A model generated the notes under the pieces. That model ran no database searches. It saw only the letters and a program-made list of their open reading frames with translations, and had not been told where the DNA came from. This document shows positions 11,482 to 20,629 of a DNA stretch of 23,519 bases, piece by piece. This DNA is from Paramacrobiotus richtersi (lineage: Eukaryota > Tardigrada > Eutardigrada > Parachela > Macrobiotidae): assembly GCA_034698045.1 (NCBI GenBank), contig JAQGAU010000823.1:1-23519 (forward strand), in the 5' to 3' direction. Position 1 is the stretch's first letter. Every line of letters begins with the position of its first letter. A program made the position numbers and the translations under genes.

Positions 11482-11993
11482 CGATCTGATGAACAAAACA
11501 ATATCAGACAGTTGAAGTGACCCAGGCATGTAAGGTTTGGTATTTTTTAATTTACGGATTAATTTCACATACTGTGTAGAAAATATGGAAGGGTAGTTAC
11601 CACCTGAAGAAACAACAAAATACTCCGCAGTCTACCAGGCGCCTTTATGTTAGCGTCATGTATATGTATGTGTAGCAAATCACCAAATCGATAAATCGCC
11701 AGTACCAGCGCTACAACCATAAGTCCAGAATCTGCAATTCATACAATATAAGAACCTCCAACATTTCAAACACGAATGGGTTGCGCGCTAGCGCGACTCA
11801 ACACTTGTATATTATAGCCTTTATGCACGACGCGAACATGATTATAATTGCCCGTATTCCACACGATTGCGTATAGTACGACGTTGCTTACCGCGGGGAG
11901 AACGAAGAATTAAACGAAGAGCTAACCGTGAAAGCATATGGAACAGTTCCCGCGAATTTTGCACTTTCTCTCGAAACTTGCTGTGAAACTCCA

Positions 11994-12236
11994 TCATGTA
12001 AAACACAACATGAACATAGTTTTACCGAATAAAGACGTATGTATCCCAGCGCACCATTGTACTAATGACAGTATGTACACAATGTACACATGCAGGTGTG
12101 TAATCCAGGCATCTTTCTTTGAGAACGGCACGTCCATGAGGTAGTACCGTACACGACCGTTTTCGTCCACAACTCGCGGGCTCGCTAGAAGCGCAGAGTC
12201 ATTAATGTTACGTAACACCTCGTAGGAATTACCGCT
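11994..12236 (-). other. Orphan open frame, possible relic exon
   Basis: On the minus strand an open frame runs from about 12236 to a TGA at 11994-11996. Its first 50 residues look protein-like (GNSYEVLRNINDS, then ENGRVRYYLMDVPF), while the last 30 are hydrophobic and look like random translation. The start GNSYEVLR faintly recalls the lipocalin GxWYE.R region with the tryptophan lost, and the neighbourhood contains other lipocalin relics. A TAG precedes it at about 12243 and could serve as an acceptor, but the polypyrimidine tract is poor. I do not recognise the protein, so this may be a decayed exon or chance. Confidence 0.25.
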
Positions 12237-12409
12237 GTCTCTCTACATGTGGAGACTCTCAGTAGTCTTTGTTTCGACTTTCCCCATACACAGAACTATG
12301 GAAACCGAGGTTGGCAAGTTAGGTCAAGTGCGCGAGCGCATAAACACCTGGGTAGCCGTCACCCCATTGACAGGCAGTGAGGTTTATCGGCACTCACTTT
12401 CGGTTCTTC

Positions 12410-12567
12410 GCAGTTCCCACAAATAAGACCGCCTGCGTGTTCGATCGAGTCGATTGTAAGACAAACAAAATGCGTTCGTTCCCCAGGCCGATACTAATAA
12501 TTTGTTGTATTGGCGGCTGTTTGTCAGTCCGTTAAGCGAGACAACTTTTTTACTGACTATTATACAG
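12410..12567 (+). repeat. Degenerate dispersed repeat, copy 2
   Basis: This is the partner of 1541-1680 in the same orientation. It shares GCGTGTTCGATC..AGTCGAT and TAAGCGAGACAA, with intervening sequence of similar length but much divergence. Unlike the first copy it has no adjacent coding gene. No terminal repeats or target-site duplication could be defined for either copy. Confidence 0.5.
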
Positions 12568-13190
12568 GCTTTAATTTGCCATTTTTTAGAGAAAAGGCGC
12601 TATCAATGCGAATAAGAAACCCTCCATTTGGGGCTTGAATAACACCGGACGCGCGTTTTTCCATATTCGTTTGTAAATTTTCCCAACTACTGTAAACTGA
12701 ATTAGAATTACTGTCAATCTCGACGTTGTACACCTGTTCTTAATCTCGTCGTTTTACACTTGTTCACGAGAGTGTACCGGTTGGACGCACTACAAAAATT
12801 GATGATGATCCGCTTTTTTTCCGGCTCAATGGCCTTAAATAATAAAGGATAAGAAAATACAATTTTGTCTTCAGTTCAGTTACCAAGAGGAAGCGGATCC
12901 TGTGCCACAAACTGCCAGTTAAGGAAACAGTAGTGAAAACAAAGGCATTCTACAAAGATACACTTGAACGGTGATACATATGACGACAGTCACGACAGTG
13001 CAGAAACAGCGAAATAACAGCTTACTATGGCGGTCGCACTGACTAGTTTTCATCTTGGGGATTCTCTCTCAGGCCTCCTCGAGCACGACTGGACCTGCCT
13101 TATTTTTTCAAACAGATGTAGTTGCTTACAAAAATATGCAAATTATTCAAATTAAAAATCTCGTGCCGACCCCTTGTGAGTCTTTTTGCA

Positions 13191-13312
13191 GAGCCTGTCC
13201 GTTTTACACGCAGGCGGCAGCACCCTCCTGGACTATGGATGCAAGGCGGTCCATCGCCAAAACTACATAGACTATGCGACAAACCCACTGCCTTGCACAT
13301 GAATAAAACAAG
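13191..13312 (+). pseudogene. Relic of lipocalin-gene exon 7
   Basis: The stretch resembles the start of the last exon of the double-lipocalin gene (7475 downward), on the opposite strand. Shared blocks include CTTTTTGCAGA at the intron 6/exon 7 border, CGCAGGCGGCA against CGCAGACGGCA, ACTATGGATGC, and TGCGACAAACCCAC followed by GCACATGA. Several single-base and short indels shift the frame, so the reading matching ILYYGCEAV..CDKP is broken. The retained TTTTTGCAG shows that it came from genomic DNA with its splice acceptor rather than from a spliced transcript. Downstream of about 13312 the similarity fades, and exon 6 sequence is not seen upstream. Because it lies before the exon 4-6 relic on the same strand, it is either a separate duplicate or a rearranged piece. 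Confidence 0.75.
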
Positions 13313-15982
13313 TTGACCGACCTTCCTCATTCCTAAAAAACAATTTTTTAACAATCTCTCTGAGCGAAGCAACTGCCTCTTCGCACCAAAGGCCGGGCGT
13401 TTCACAAGCTAGAGGAATAAAAACTGCGCTTTTGTTATTGACAGCACAAGAATTTGTGAAACGGATATACCTTACTGAGATAAAAGCATGAATGACAGAC
13501 AACTCCGTCGCCCATGACGCTTTTTTGCTTATAATATGCGGTAGGAGATGAACTGCAAATGCATGCGAGTTTGATTGATACAAGAATTCGAACAACATAA
13601 TCCGGAAGTAGCATTAGCGAGCCAAAATGCCACAACATGTCAACGGTCCAAATTACAGCTGACCCCATTTTACAAAAGCGAAGATAATTGGCTAATTGCA
13701 AGCGATTCTCAGCGTCGTTGCCAACCAGAAGCACTTTTTCTTCAGACATGCGTAGAGAGAATGAGCGCTGTCTACCTTGCTACAAGATAACGCGCTTACA
13801 TTCCCTCACTTTGTGTTGTCTTTTCGGTTGCATGTTTCAGAAAATGCTGGTCTTACAGCCCTGTTTATTTCAAACGATAAGCATTCTTATAATGCTGCTA
13901 TATTCAGTGGTACTGTTATTCATCCGAGTATGCGGAACCAGTTTACAGCCATTTCTGTATGTCCAATCTGCCAGCTCAACATCCTCAAGCGCCTGCCAAC
14001 CCGGTCTTATCAGCAATGCATGCCTTAGTTGTCCATGTTCTCTGATTGGTCTTTGATGCAAGGATCCACTGTCCATCTGCGTCACATTTGGACACAGTGA
14101 TGGGTCTGATCGCAGGACACAGATTCTGTGATCAAACTCATTAGTGTGTCTGCAACACGCGTTACGGGCACCAAAGTTCTTCTGCGGACGTTTGTTTACG
14201 TTACCCTATCAGTACAGGTATGGACACTGAAGTTCGATGTTGTGCTTCACTGCATGAGGCTTCTCGTGATCGCCTATGGTACTCATCATGATTTTTCTGC
14301 TGTTTCTTCTTCTTAAAAACTGATCGTTCAAATGCTTCCGGGGACTTGGATGGATGACGGTGAATTTTCCCTTTTTTGAGTAATCTTTGGGGCTGCTTTT
14401 TGGCTGTTGTTTTTGGTAGCGGGCACGAAGCTATTCATCTGCGAATGGCCCTGCTGGACGAAATGTTCCAGAGGAATTGACTTGTTGCTGTTGTTACACA
14501 AAACATAAAGAATATCAGACCACCGGAACCCAGGTATCAGTGACACGCTGGCAAAGATATCTGACACTCAGACTTACAGTGTCAGAATTCCGCTTTAATT
14601 TCAGCAACATTTCCTCCAGCTCGGATGTTCAGATCGCATTTACTAATCGCATCAGAACGTGACCTTGCAGCTACGAAAACAGCTTCTGCGCAAAATCGAT
14701 TACAAATTTATGACTGAATGAAATTCCCAGACCAGATAATCGGTTAGCAAGGTAATACCAGTGTGGACTAACTACGTCATTACGTGACCGTCACTTCGTC
14801 ATAATAAGGTGGCGGCGTTGTCACGCAGGCCGCTACGGAACGGCAGTGGTGAGTGGTTAATTTAATCTTGGGGAAAATTATAATTTGCCCCAATGCTCTG
14901 GTATTTGCTCAATTTGCTCTGGTATTTGCTTTTCTCTATTAGGGTATTTTCCCGGATTTTCAATCATTTTAATAGTTATTGGGTCTGCTTGGTTACAGTT
15001 TAATCATTTTTAGATGACGGCTTGTCGTCGTAGCAGATGTTTTATCATCAGCAGTTAACGTATGTTGTGATGATAATCGATACTTTTGGAACAATCAAGC
15101 TACTTCCGCATGCTCTTGTGGCATATGCGTGTTTGTGTCAAGAAACACATATCAGTCAAATATGTATAATACGGACCCCACGGTGCGCAAACCCAAGCAG
15201 TCGAGTCGAATCATAAAAAACCGATAACACCATTATGTAGATTCGCCATGGTCGAAAACGGTCTTTTTATTTGAAAATCAAAAGCCGCGGTAGCGTGCTC
15301 CACTTATTTGTAACACAACGGAAAAGTGAAACAAAACGGCAGGTTTTTACCTGCTTCAGTTTAATTCACATTGCATTGTTTAAAGCAAAATCAAATAGAT
15401 ACACACGTTAATGAACTGATCGAATATTATCACACATTACAACAAACTAATCCAATGAAAATAACATTTTGATACTGATCGAGCACGTTTCAGAACATTG
15501 CCATGAACGAGTATGTATGGCTGCGGAAATTCAGAGTGTACAAGACCGTCTTCGCATTAGTATTACCGAAAACACAAGAGCGGAATACTAAAAAGCTATT
15601 GCCTTGAGTCATCCCGAACGCTTGATCTAATCGGACGAAAACAAGTAATATTACAAAAATATAATATGGAGAACGTACTTAGAAACTTGCTTTCCATTCA
15701 GCACCAAACGTAACGGAACGTTAGATCTGAACTACCTGGCAAAACTACAAGTAACGTTAGTAGTCACACAACGCGAGAATCATTCTTGGTATGAGCTGAC
15801 TACACTAATATTTTTCGGTACCAAACATCCAGTCTGAAGCAGCACGAAATAAAGTCAATATCGGGTGGTTTTAGTACCGAATGTTCTGCTTTTCGTTGAA
15901 TGTCCGTCCTCAAGCACCCCTATTATTGAGAAACTGGCTGTTTTCCTTTCGTAGGTGAGATTTTTAAAGATTTTTTGCGCAT
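13313..15982. other. Gene-poor region
   Basis: No gene could be supported. Several open frames of 60-120 codons occur on both strands, but none has a recognisable motif or links through splice sites. A short imperfect tandem duplication of the unit GCTCTGGTATTTGCT lies at about 14895-14931. The region lies between two lipocalin relics and may contain further unrecognisable remnants of that duplication. Confidence 0.4.
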
Positions 15983-16099
15983 TTGTCGGGTCAGCGCTTT
16001 AAGCGCAAACTGCTACCCCGTTTTCGGGGATTTAGGTTACGGAGTTATAATAATGATAACGGTAGCCGAATGGTGTGTTATGTAGCGTGTCCCGAAGTG

Positions 16100-17115
16100 C
16101 GGAGTGGTTCACACTACACTAACCTACGATCATTTGCAGTGCGCACTCACTACGCGGTTCTTCACCACGATTGCTAGAACTTAGTGGTCCATTACTCATG
16201 TTCTTGTTCTCTGGCAAATAGACTGCATCTCGCCGCAGCCGGGAATTTCTGAGGAAACCCGGACGCGTCACTATCAACTGTGCGCGTCTAAGCTAGAGGC
16301 TTTGGATGCCATCATATTACCTCCATCTCCGCCAGATAGTGCGTCACCGTCAACAACATTCCGAAAAACCACATTCACGAGCAGCGCACCGCATGTGCTG
16401 ACCCGCCATCCTCTATCGCGGATGCCATCCTGTAACGCGAGGCCATCCAAGGAATAAAGAACAGTGTCCATGCCGGATCTGCAAGCCGAGGTGAGCTGTT
16501 AAACATGATGCAACTTGCTGAAGGCTAGAGTCTTCGGCAGGTAACAGACTTGTGGTTCCATGATCAGTCAGCGCTTCAAGGCAAGCGCACCACATTCCGC
16601 CCCACCGGGACGCAAATGGCCAGTATCCATACCAGCTCCTACATTTAATATTGATGCAAACGCGGTAACCTCCGATGAGGAGAAATTTCAAAGTAACTCG
16701 AGTAACCCAACCATCACCAGCATCGCCGATTCTCAATATAGCCTAGGGATGACAGTAACACGGTCTTTGGGAAATATAAACGAAACAGGATATGATGAAT
16801 GGAGCCATGAATGATGAAACATGTACTTGAAATGAGATCACCCACTGGCACACTACCGTCACTACGGACGACTTCACTGTGGCGGGAAATTAAACTCTAC
16901 CGAAGAATGCATAAATCAGGAATGTACGGTATATATCAAGTTGTGGTTTTAGCCCTCCTATATGGTCCTGTCAGTTTCTGTCATGAATTAAAAATCGCGT
17001 TTTTTCTTTTCGAAGCTTGCTGGAAAATATTACGTATGACGAAGAGCATATAAATGCTCCAGAGAAAATTCCAAGAAGTCAGGACCTTTTTTTTGCGAAT
17101 ACTAGAGAGTTATTT
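16100..17115 (+). pseudogene. Unprocessed pseudogene of the double-lipocalin gene (exons 4-6)
   Basis: This is collinear with exons 4, 5 and 6 of the minus-strand lipocalin gene, here on the plus strand. The exon 4 counterpart is about 16140-16490, preceded by the matching acceptor region (TTTGCAGTG). The exon 5 counterpart is about 16553-16664, ending GATGCAAACGCGGTAA against GATGCAAACGTGGTAA in the intact gene. The 5' part of exon 6 is about 17016-17115, preceded by ATCGCGTTTTTTCTTTTCGAAG. Introns are retained, so this is a genomic duplicate. It is dead: the exon 4 frame has a TAG inside the HDYQN motif region (HDC then stop), another TGA at the AGNF position, and indels. The intron 5 equivalent is about 350 bp instead of 76 bp, so extra sequence has been inserted. 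Exons 1-3 and 7 are not recognisable next to it. Confidence 0.85.
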
Positions 17116-19120
17116 TTTATTAATGTTGTTCTGGTATATGTATTGGTCTGGTATCTGGCATATTGTTCTGTCAGTTACTGTCTTATTGACGCAAATGAAG
17201 CATCTCGATTTATTAAAACTAGTAGTTTAGTGTTAATGTCCTCCTAAATGTGCTGATCACTGAAATGTTTTATGTTTTGGTGGCAATTAAAATACGAATA
17301 CGTATGGAATTTTTAACTGGCACGTTGTCAACACGGCGGCCCGTGCATCGCTTGCGATGTCACATGCACGCACTTCCACCGATAATAATACGTCGAAGAT
17401 TCGACAAAGAAAGCGAGAAAGGCTGCGCACAAGGCGGACTTGAAGCCAAAACATCCAGAAACCTCAGTTCCCAGAAAAAGTGTTTAACCGATCAGGGGAA
17501 ATCAGTTGTTGTAATCCGTGCATTTGCAACGGTTAGCCTTTTGTTATTTTCTGGCGTTTGTTTCTGTGAGAAACCAAAAAGTGCCGTTTAGGTGAGATGT
17601 TTAGCGTGACTCATGAGCGCGGCAAGTATCTCGATCATAGAGCGCTGTGTTAACCATTAATGAGTTCAAAATCTCATAACTTTTGCTGTCTAAACTTGCC
17701 TCAAAACAAGCATTAGTTTACTGATCCAGTGATCAACACACATCAGCCCATTTAGGAAAATATATCAAACGTATCTCAGCATGTTTTGGAATTTTTCAAG
17801 TTAGGTAATTTAGGTTTTAACGCAGAGTATATCATAAAGACCAGATATCACTTTCTGCATAACGTCCAGATCCCAGGATACCAGATACCAGTGCGCTGTA
17901 CTTCCCATTACCGGTACCATACCAGGTACCACTACCAGCCACCAACCCAGGGTTTAGTGCGACCCCGAAGGCAAGATCCATACTTGTACTATTCCTCTAC
18001 CTACGTGGCCGATGGCGATGCGAATCCAAATGCGATAGGCTCAGATCCGGTGGGCCAGCTTGATCCACGTAGAATCCGTATACGTCCAGGCGCAGAGAAG
18101 ATATACACGCAACTTAATAGAGGCATACAGGCGCGACGAACGCTGATGCTGACCACCACCTGCAAGAGTGAACCCAGAGAGCAGAGCGGTCACCCATCCA
18201 AGTTCGATTAAGCTGCGCTTGATGTAGCTTATCTTTCTTAATCCAAGGAACCATCCATGGCCAGTCAGCCACACCGAGTTACTTTGACTTTGTACACATG
18301 TTAAAGATGAACATGCGGCATTTATTTATTTATTTCCTTCTGAAGCAGACAACCCGTTTTCGGAACTCCGGTCAGTTTGATCAAAGTAATCACAACAGAT
18401 ATACGACAGATATATACATTGCTGATGGTAATGATAAATTCAATAAAAGCGTTCAACATTCCAGCCTATCTGTACTTTGTTTCCAGTAGTTTTCCTGCAT
18501 CTTAATGCTAAGAGATAATTTTAGTACATCTGGCTCATTGTTTCGGGGCGATTGTCGGCACCCTACAAACTTTAATCTTTCGACGCCTTTCGACACGGTC
18601 CAGAGTTTTCGCATACCGATGCATATGTGCATGCCTGACTTTATTCCATAGGATCACTTTGGAAAATGAAAAGCTCAATCTCGCGTCAAATTTATTATGA
18701 GCATTGAAATGCGTAAAACACGTGATGGGTCTTCTGACTTCTTCCTGGAAGTCGTCCAGGTTCTAATCCAGAGGTCTTGTCGTAATTAGTTATAATTTCA
18801 TCAAGGCATTCTGTCCAGGGATACGTCGATTACAATACTATCAATGATATCGCTAATGGGAAAGCACTGCACCACGTAGATGAACGTATATTAGTTTGTT
18901 TCCAAATATCAACACCTCCCATGGTTCAACGTATACCCAGAGGGCTGCGTGCAGCTTCTCATCTTTACTCTTTACATAATAATTGTTAGACCCAGTGGGC
19001 TTGCTTGATTTAACAGATGTGACCACTTAGCTCCGAGTTATATAATTACCGGCACCGCTTGTTTCTGCTCTTGGGAATGATCGTTTTTTATAGTGATGGT
19101 AGTTACTGAACTGGTGTTTG
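17116..19120. other. Gene-poor region upstream of the GPCR
   Basis: No gene is supported. One stretch (about 17878-17945) is rich in TACCA/GGTACC units (ACCAGATACCAGT, TACCGGTACCATACCAGGTACC) and looks like decayed simple sequence with small palindromes. The open frame through it (17786-18211) translates to low-complexity Tyr/His/Arg-rich text there and has no recognisable domain after it. Confidence 0.4.
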
Positions 19121-19125
19121 TGGAG

Positions 19126-19134
19126 TATATATAG
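19126..19134 (+). promoter_or_regulatory. Probable TATA box for the GPCR gene
   Basis: TATATATAG lies 76 bp upstream of the first ATG (19202) and 160 bp upstream of the ATG that opens the receptor frame (19286). A transcription start about 30 bp downstream (near 19157) would give a leader of about 45 nt to the first ATG. Sequence and position are good for a TATA element; there is no direct evidence of use. Confidence 0.45.
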
Positions 19135-19285
19135 ACGTACGGATTCTCCCGCTGATTTCATTTGCCTTCGACGTGAATCAGGAACTGCATAACATACAAA
19201 GATGAACTTCACCAGTCTTAACTAAACGGCAGGACTGCACACCACTGCGAACTTCGTTAAAAACTTCAGTTATTTGCAGTGGTTG

Positions 19286-20260
19286 ATGGCCGGCTTATGC
19301 CTCTTACCCCTCACCGGAAATGCTTTTTTGCTGCATCTTTACTGCCGGATACACGCTAACTTGACGCCCTTCAGCGTCTTTGTAATAAATCTGTTATGCG
19401 CCAACTTGATCAGCGCGGCACTCCAACAGAATCCTTTTCTTCTTGGAGCAAAGGAACTTCTATACCCCCAATACTGGCCGCATTTTTGTACGTTCTACAG
19501 ATTGCTCTCAATCGCAGCTGGACCGCTCATCCCGTTATCACACATGTTCATTGCCATCAACCGTTTCTGCGCTATCGCATGGCCGGTCGTCTACAGAAAC
19601 CGGCAAACGAAAAAAACTGCCGCAGTACTATGTCTATCGAGTTGGATAGTTGCGCAATTATATGCCATTCCAGTAATCAGTATCGACGCTGTCTATTATT
19701 TGGATCGAATGGATAACATCTACTGTACTTTCAGTAAATCGACACCGTTCACCTCTCAGTGGTTACCCGTTTACAATTGGCTGTTTTATGTTGGATTAGA
19801 GTTAGTCATCCTAAGCAGCTACCCGTATTTCGCTATCAAACGGCTGAGGAGTAGACAACCAGTGTCTACAGCAGTGCATTGTAACCATACCCAGACACAG
19901 ACTAACTCAAATGCATACGCCAAACGAAAGCTACTTTTACCGCACCATCCGGAACTTCGTCAGTTTTCCACAGCCTTTACATTACTTTCGCTAATGACAT
20001 TCAGTATTTTTATCTGTTGGACACCGATGAACTTGTACTTTTTGCTGCGTCGGGCCGATATCAAATTTCTACCAGTCTGTCGCATTTTGAAAGTGCTCCA
20101 CGCCACGATGGATCCCTTGATATTCGGCGCTGTTGTCCCCGAGCTCAAGGCCGAATTCCACAAGCAAAGACACATGTTTGGCATACATTCTGCACAAACT
20201 CCAGACGTGCCTAATAAACAACTAGGACTAGCCGGTCAAGCAAATACGGTGCGCAAATGA
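19286..20260 (+). CDS. Rhodopsin-family G protein-coupled receptor, possibly with a broken N-terminus
   Basis: From ATG 19286 the frame gives 324 residues with seven hydrophobic helices. TM1 has G11-N12. C68 and C147 are the usual TM3/loop-2 disulfide pair. TM3 ends INRF (91-94) in place of DRY. TM4 has W120. TM6 has FxCWxP (F242, C244, W245, P247). TM7 has DPLIF (276-280) in place of NPxxY. The rest is a cytoplasmic loop 3 of about 40 residues and a short tail. It acts at the plasma membrane and should couple to G proteins; the ligand cannot be told. Only 11 residues precede N12, too few for a full TM1. The same frame is open upstream to 19226 and reads KNFSYLQWL just before this ATG; a TAA (19223-19225) separates it from an in-frame ATG at 19202 (MNFTSLN). 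Either a nonsense change broke the start, an upstream exon is spliced in, or translation starts at 19286. Confidence 0.8.
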   Translation: MAGLCLLPLTGNAFLLHLYCRIHANLTPFSVFVINLLCANLISAALQQNPFLLGAKELLYPQYWPHFCTFYRLLSIAAGPLIPLSHMFIAINRFCAIAWPVVYRNRQTKKTAAVLCLSSWIVAQLYAIPVISIDAVYYLDRMDNIYCTFSKSTPFTSQWLPVYNWLFYVGLELVILSSYPYFAIKRLRSRQPVSTAVHCNHTQTQTNSNAYAKRKLLLPHHPELRQFSTAFTLLSLMTFSIFICWTPMNLYFLLRRADIKFLPVCRILKVLHATMDPLIFGAVVPELKAEFHKQRHMFGIHSAQTPDVPNKQLGLAGQANTVRK

Positions 20261-20377
20261 TCGGCTACACACTTGATGACCTTAGTGGTATACTACAATA
20301 TATCTACAAGCCACAGCGACGCTCCGTGTCACCAGGCTTGGTTTTCGTGTTCTTTGCATCTGTTCTATTGCGTGACC

Positions 20378-20380
20378 TTA
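20378..20380. repeat. TTA target-site duplication, left copy
   Basis: TTA directly precedes the outer end CAAGTATGC of the left inverted repeat. The same TTA directly follows the outer end GCATACTTG of the right repeat at 22906-22908. A chance match of three AT-rich bases is possible, but both repeats end at exactly this point. Confidence 0.65.
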
Positions 20381-20560
20381 CAAGTATGCTATTTCACCGG
20401 ATATATTCCCATAAACGCAGGAGCTACATCAATAAATTCTCCTAAACGTAAGGAGCACACAGTATTTTTTTCCTTGCACCCACTACAAATGGTTAATAGT
20501 TATGAATTTTCAAAGTTATGAATTGTTATTATGGCGGTGTGTGTGATGACATCACCACCG
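20381..20560 (+). repeat. Left terminal inverted repeat
   Basis: This is the reverse complement of 22726-22905, with four mismatches in 180 bp, two of them in the last ten bases. It starts CAAGTATGCTATTTCACC at the outer edge. One mismatch makes the sequence AATAAA here (20431-20436), where the right copy has AATAAG. The inner edge lies 69 bp from the transposase stop codon. Confidence 0.9.
20431..20436 (+). terminator. Possible polyadenylation signal for the GPCR, inside the transposon end
   Basis: AATAAA lies 171 bp after the GPCR stop codon, on the GPCR strand, within the left inverted repeat. No other canonical AATAAA was seen between the stop codon and this point. The matching position in the right repeat reads AATAAG, so the signal is specific to this end. 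Whether transcripts end here is untested. Confidence 0.35.
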
Positions 20561-20629
20561 TACGGTAGGAAAAAGTGTGTACAGAAAATAAGGCGGTCCT
20601 TATATATTCCGGAACACGTGATTTATGAA

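Noticed and set aside
13575..14085. Several overlapping frames of 70-120 codons on both strands, one with faint similarity to lipocalin exon 6 DNA near 13850-13990
   Set aside because: The similarity to exon 6 is too patchy to separate from chance by eye, and no frame has recognisable motifs.
17250..17591. 113-codon frame rich in Arg/Lys/Ser
   Set aside because: No zinc finger, receptor or other domain pattern is present. The composition looks basic only over a short patch, and no splice partner was found.
17786..18211. 141-codon frame with Tyr/His/Arg-rich N-terminal part
   Set aside because: The patterned part is a translation of TACCA/GGTACC simple sequence, and the rest matches no family I know.
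19396..19716. 106-codon frame overlapping the GPCR in another frame
   Set aside because: Shadow of the receptor gene; the seven-helix frame has all family motifs and this one has none.
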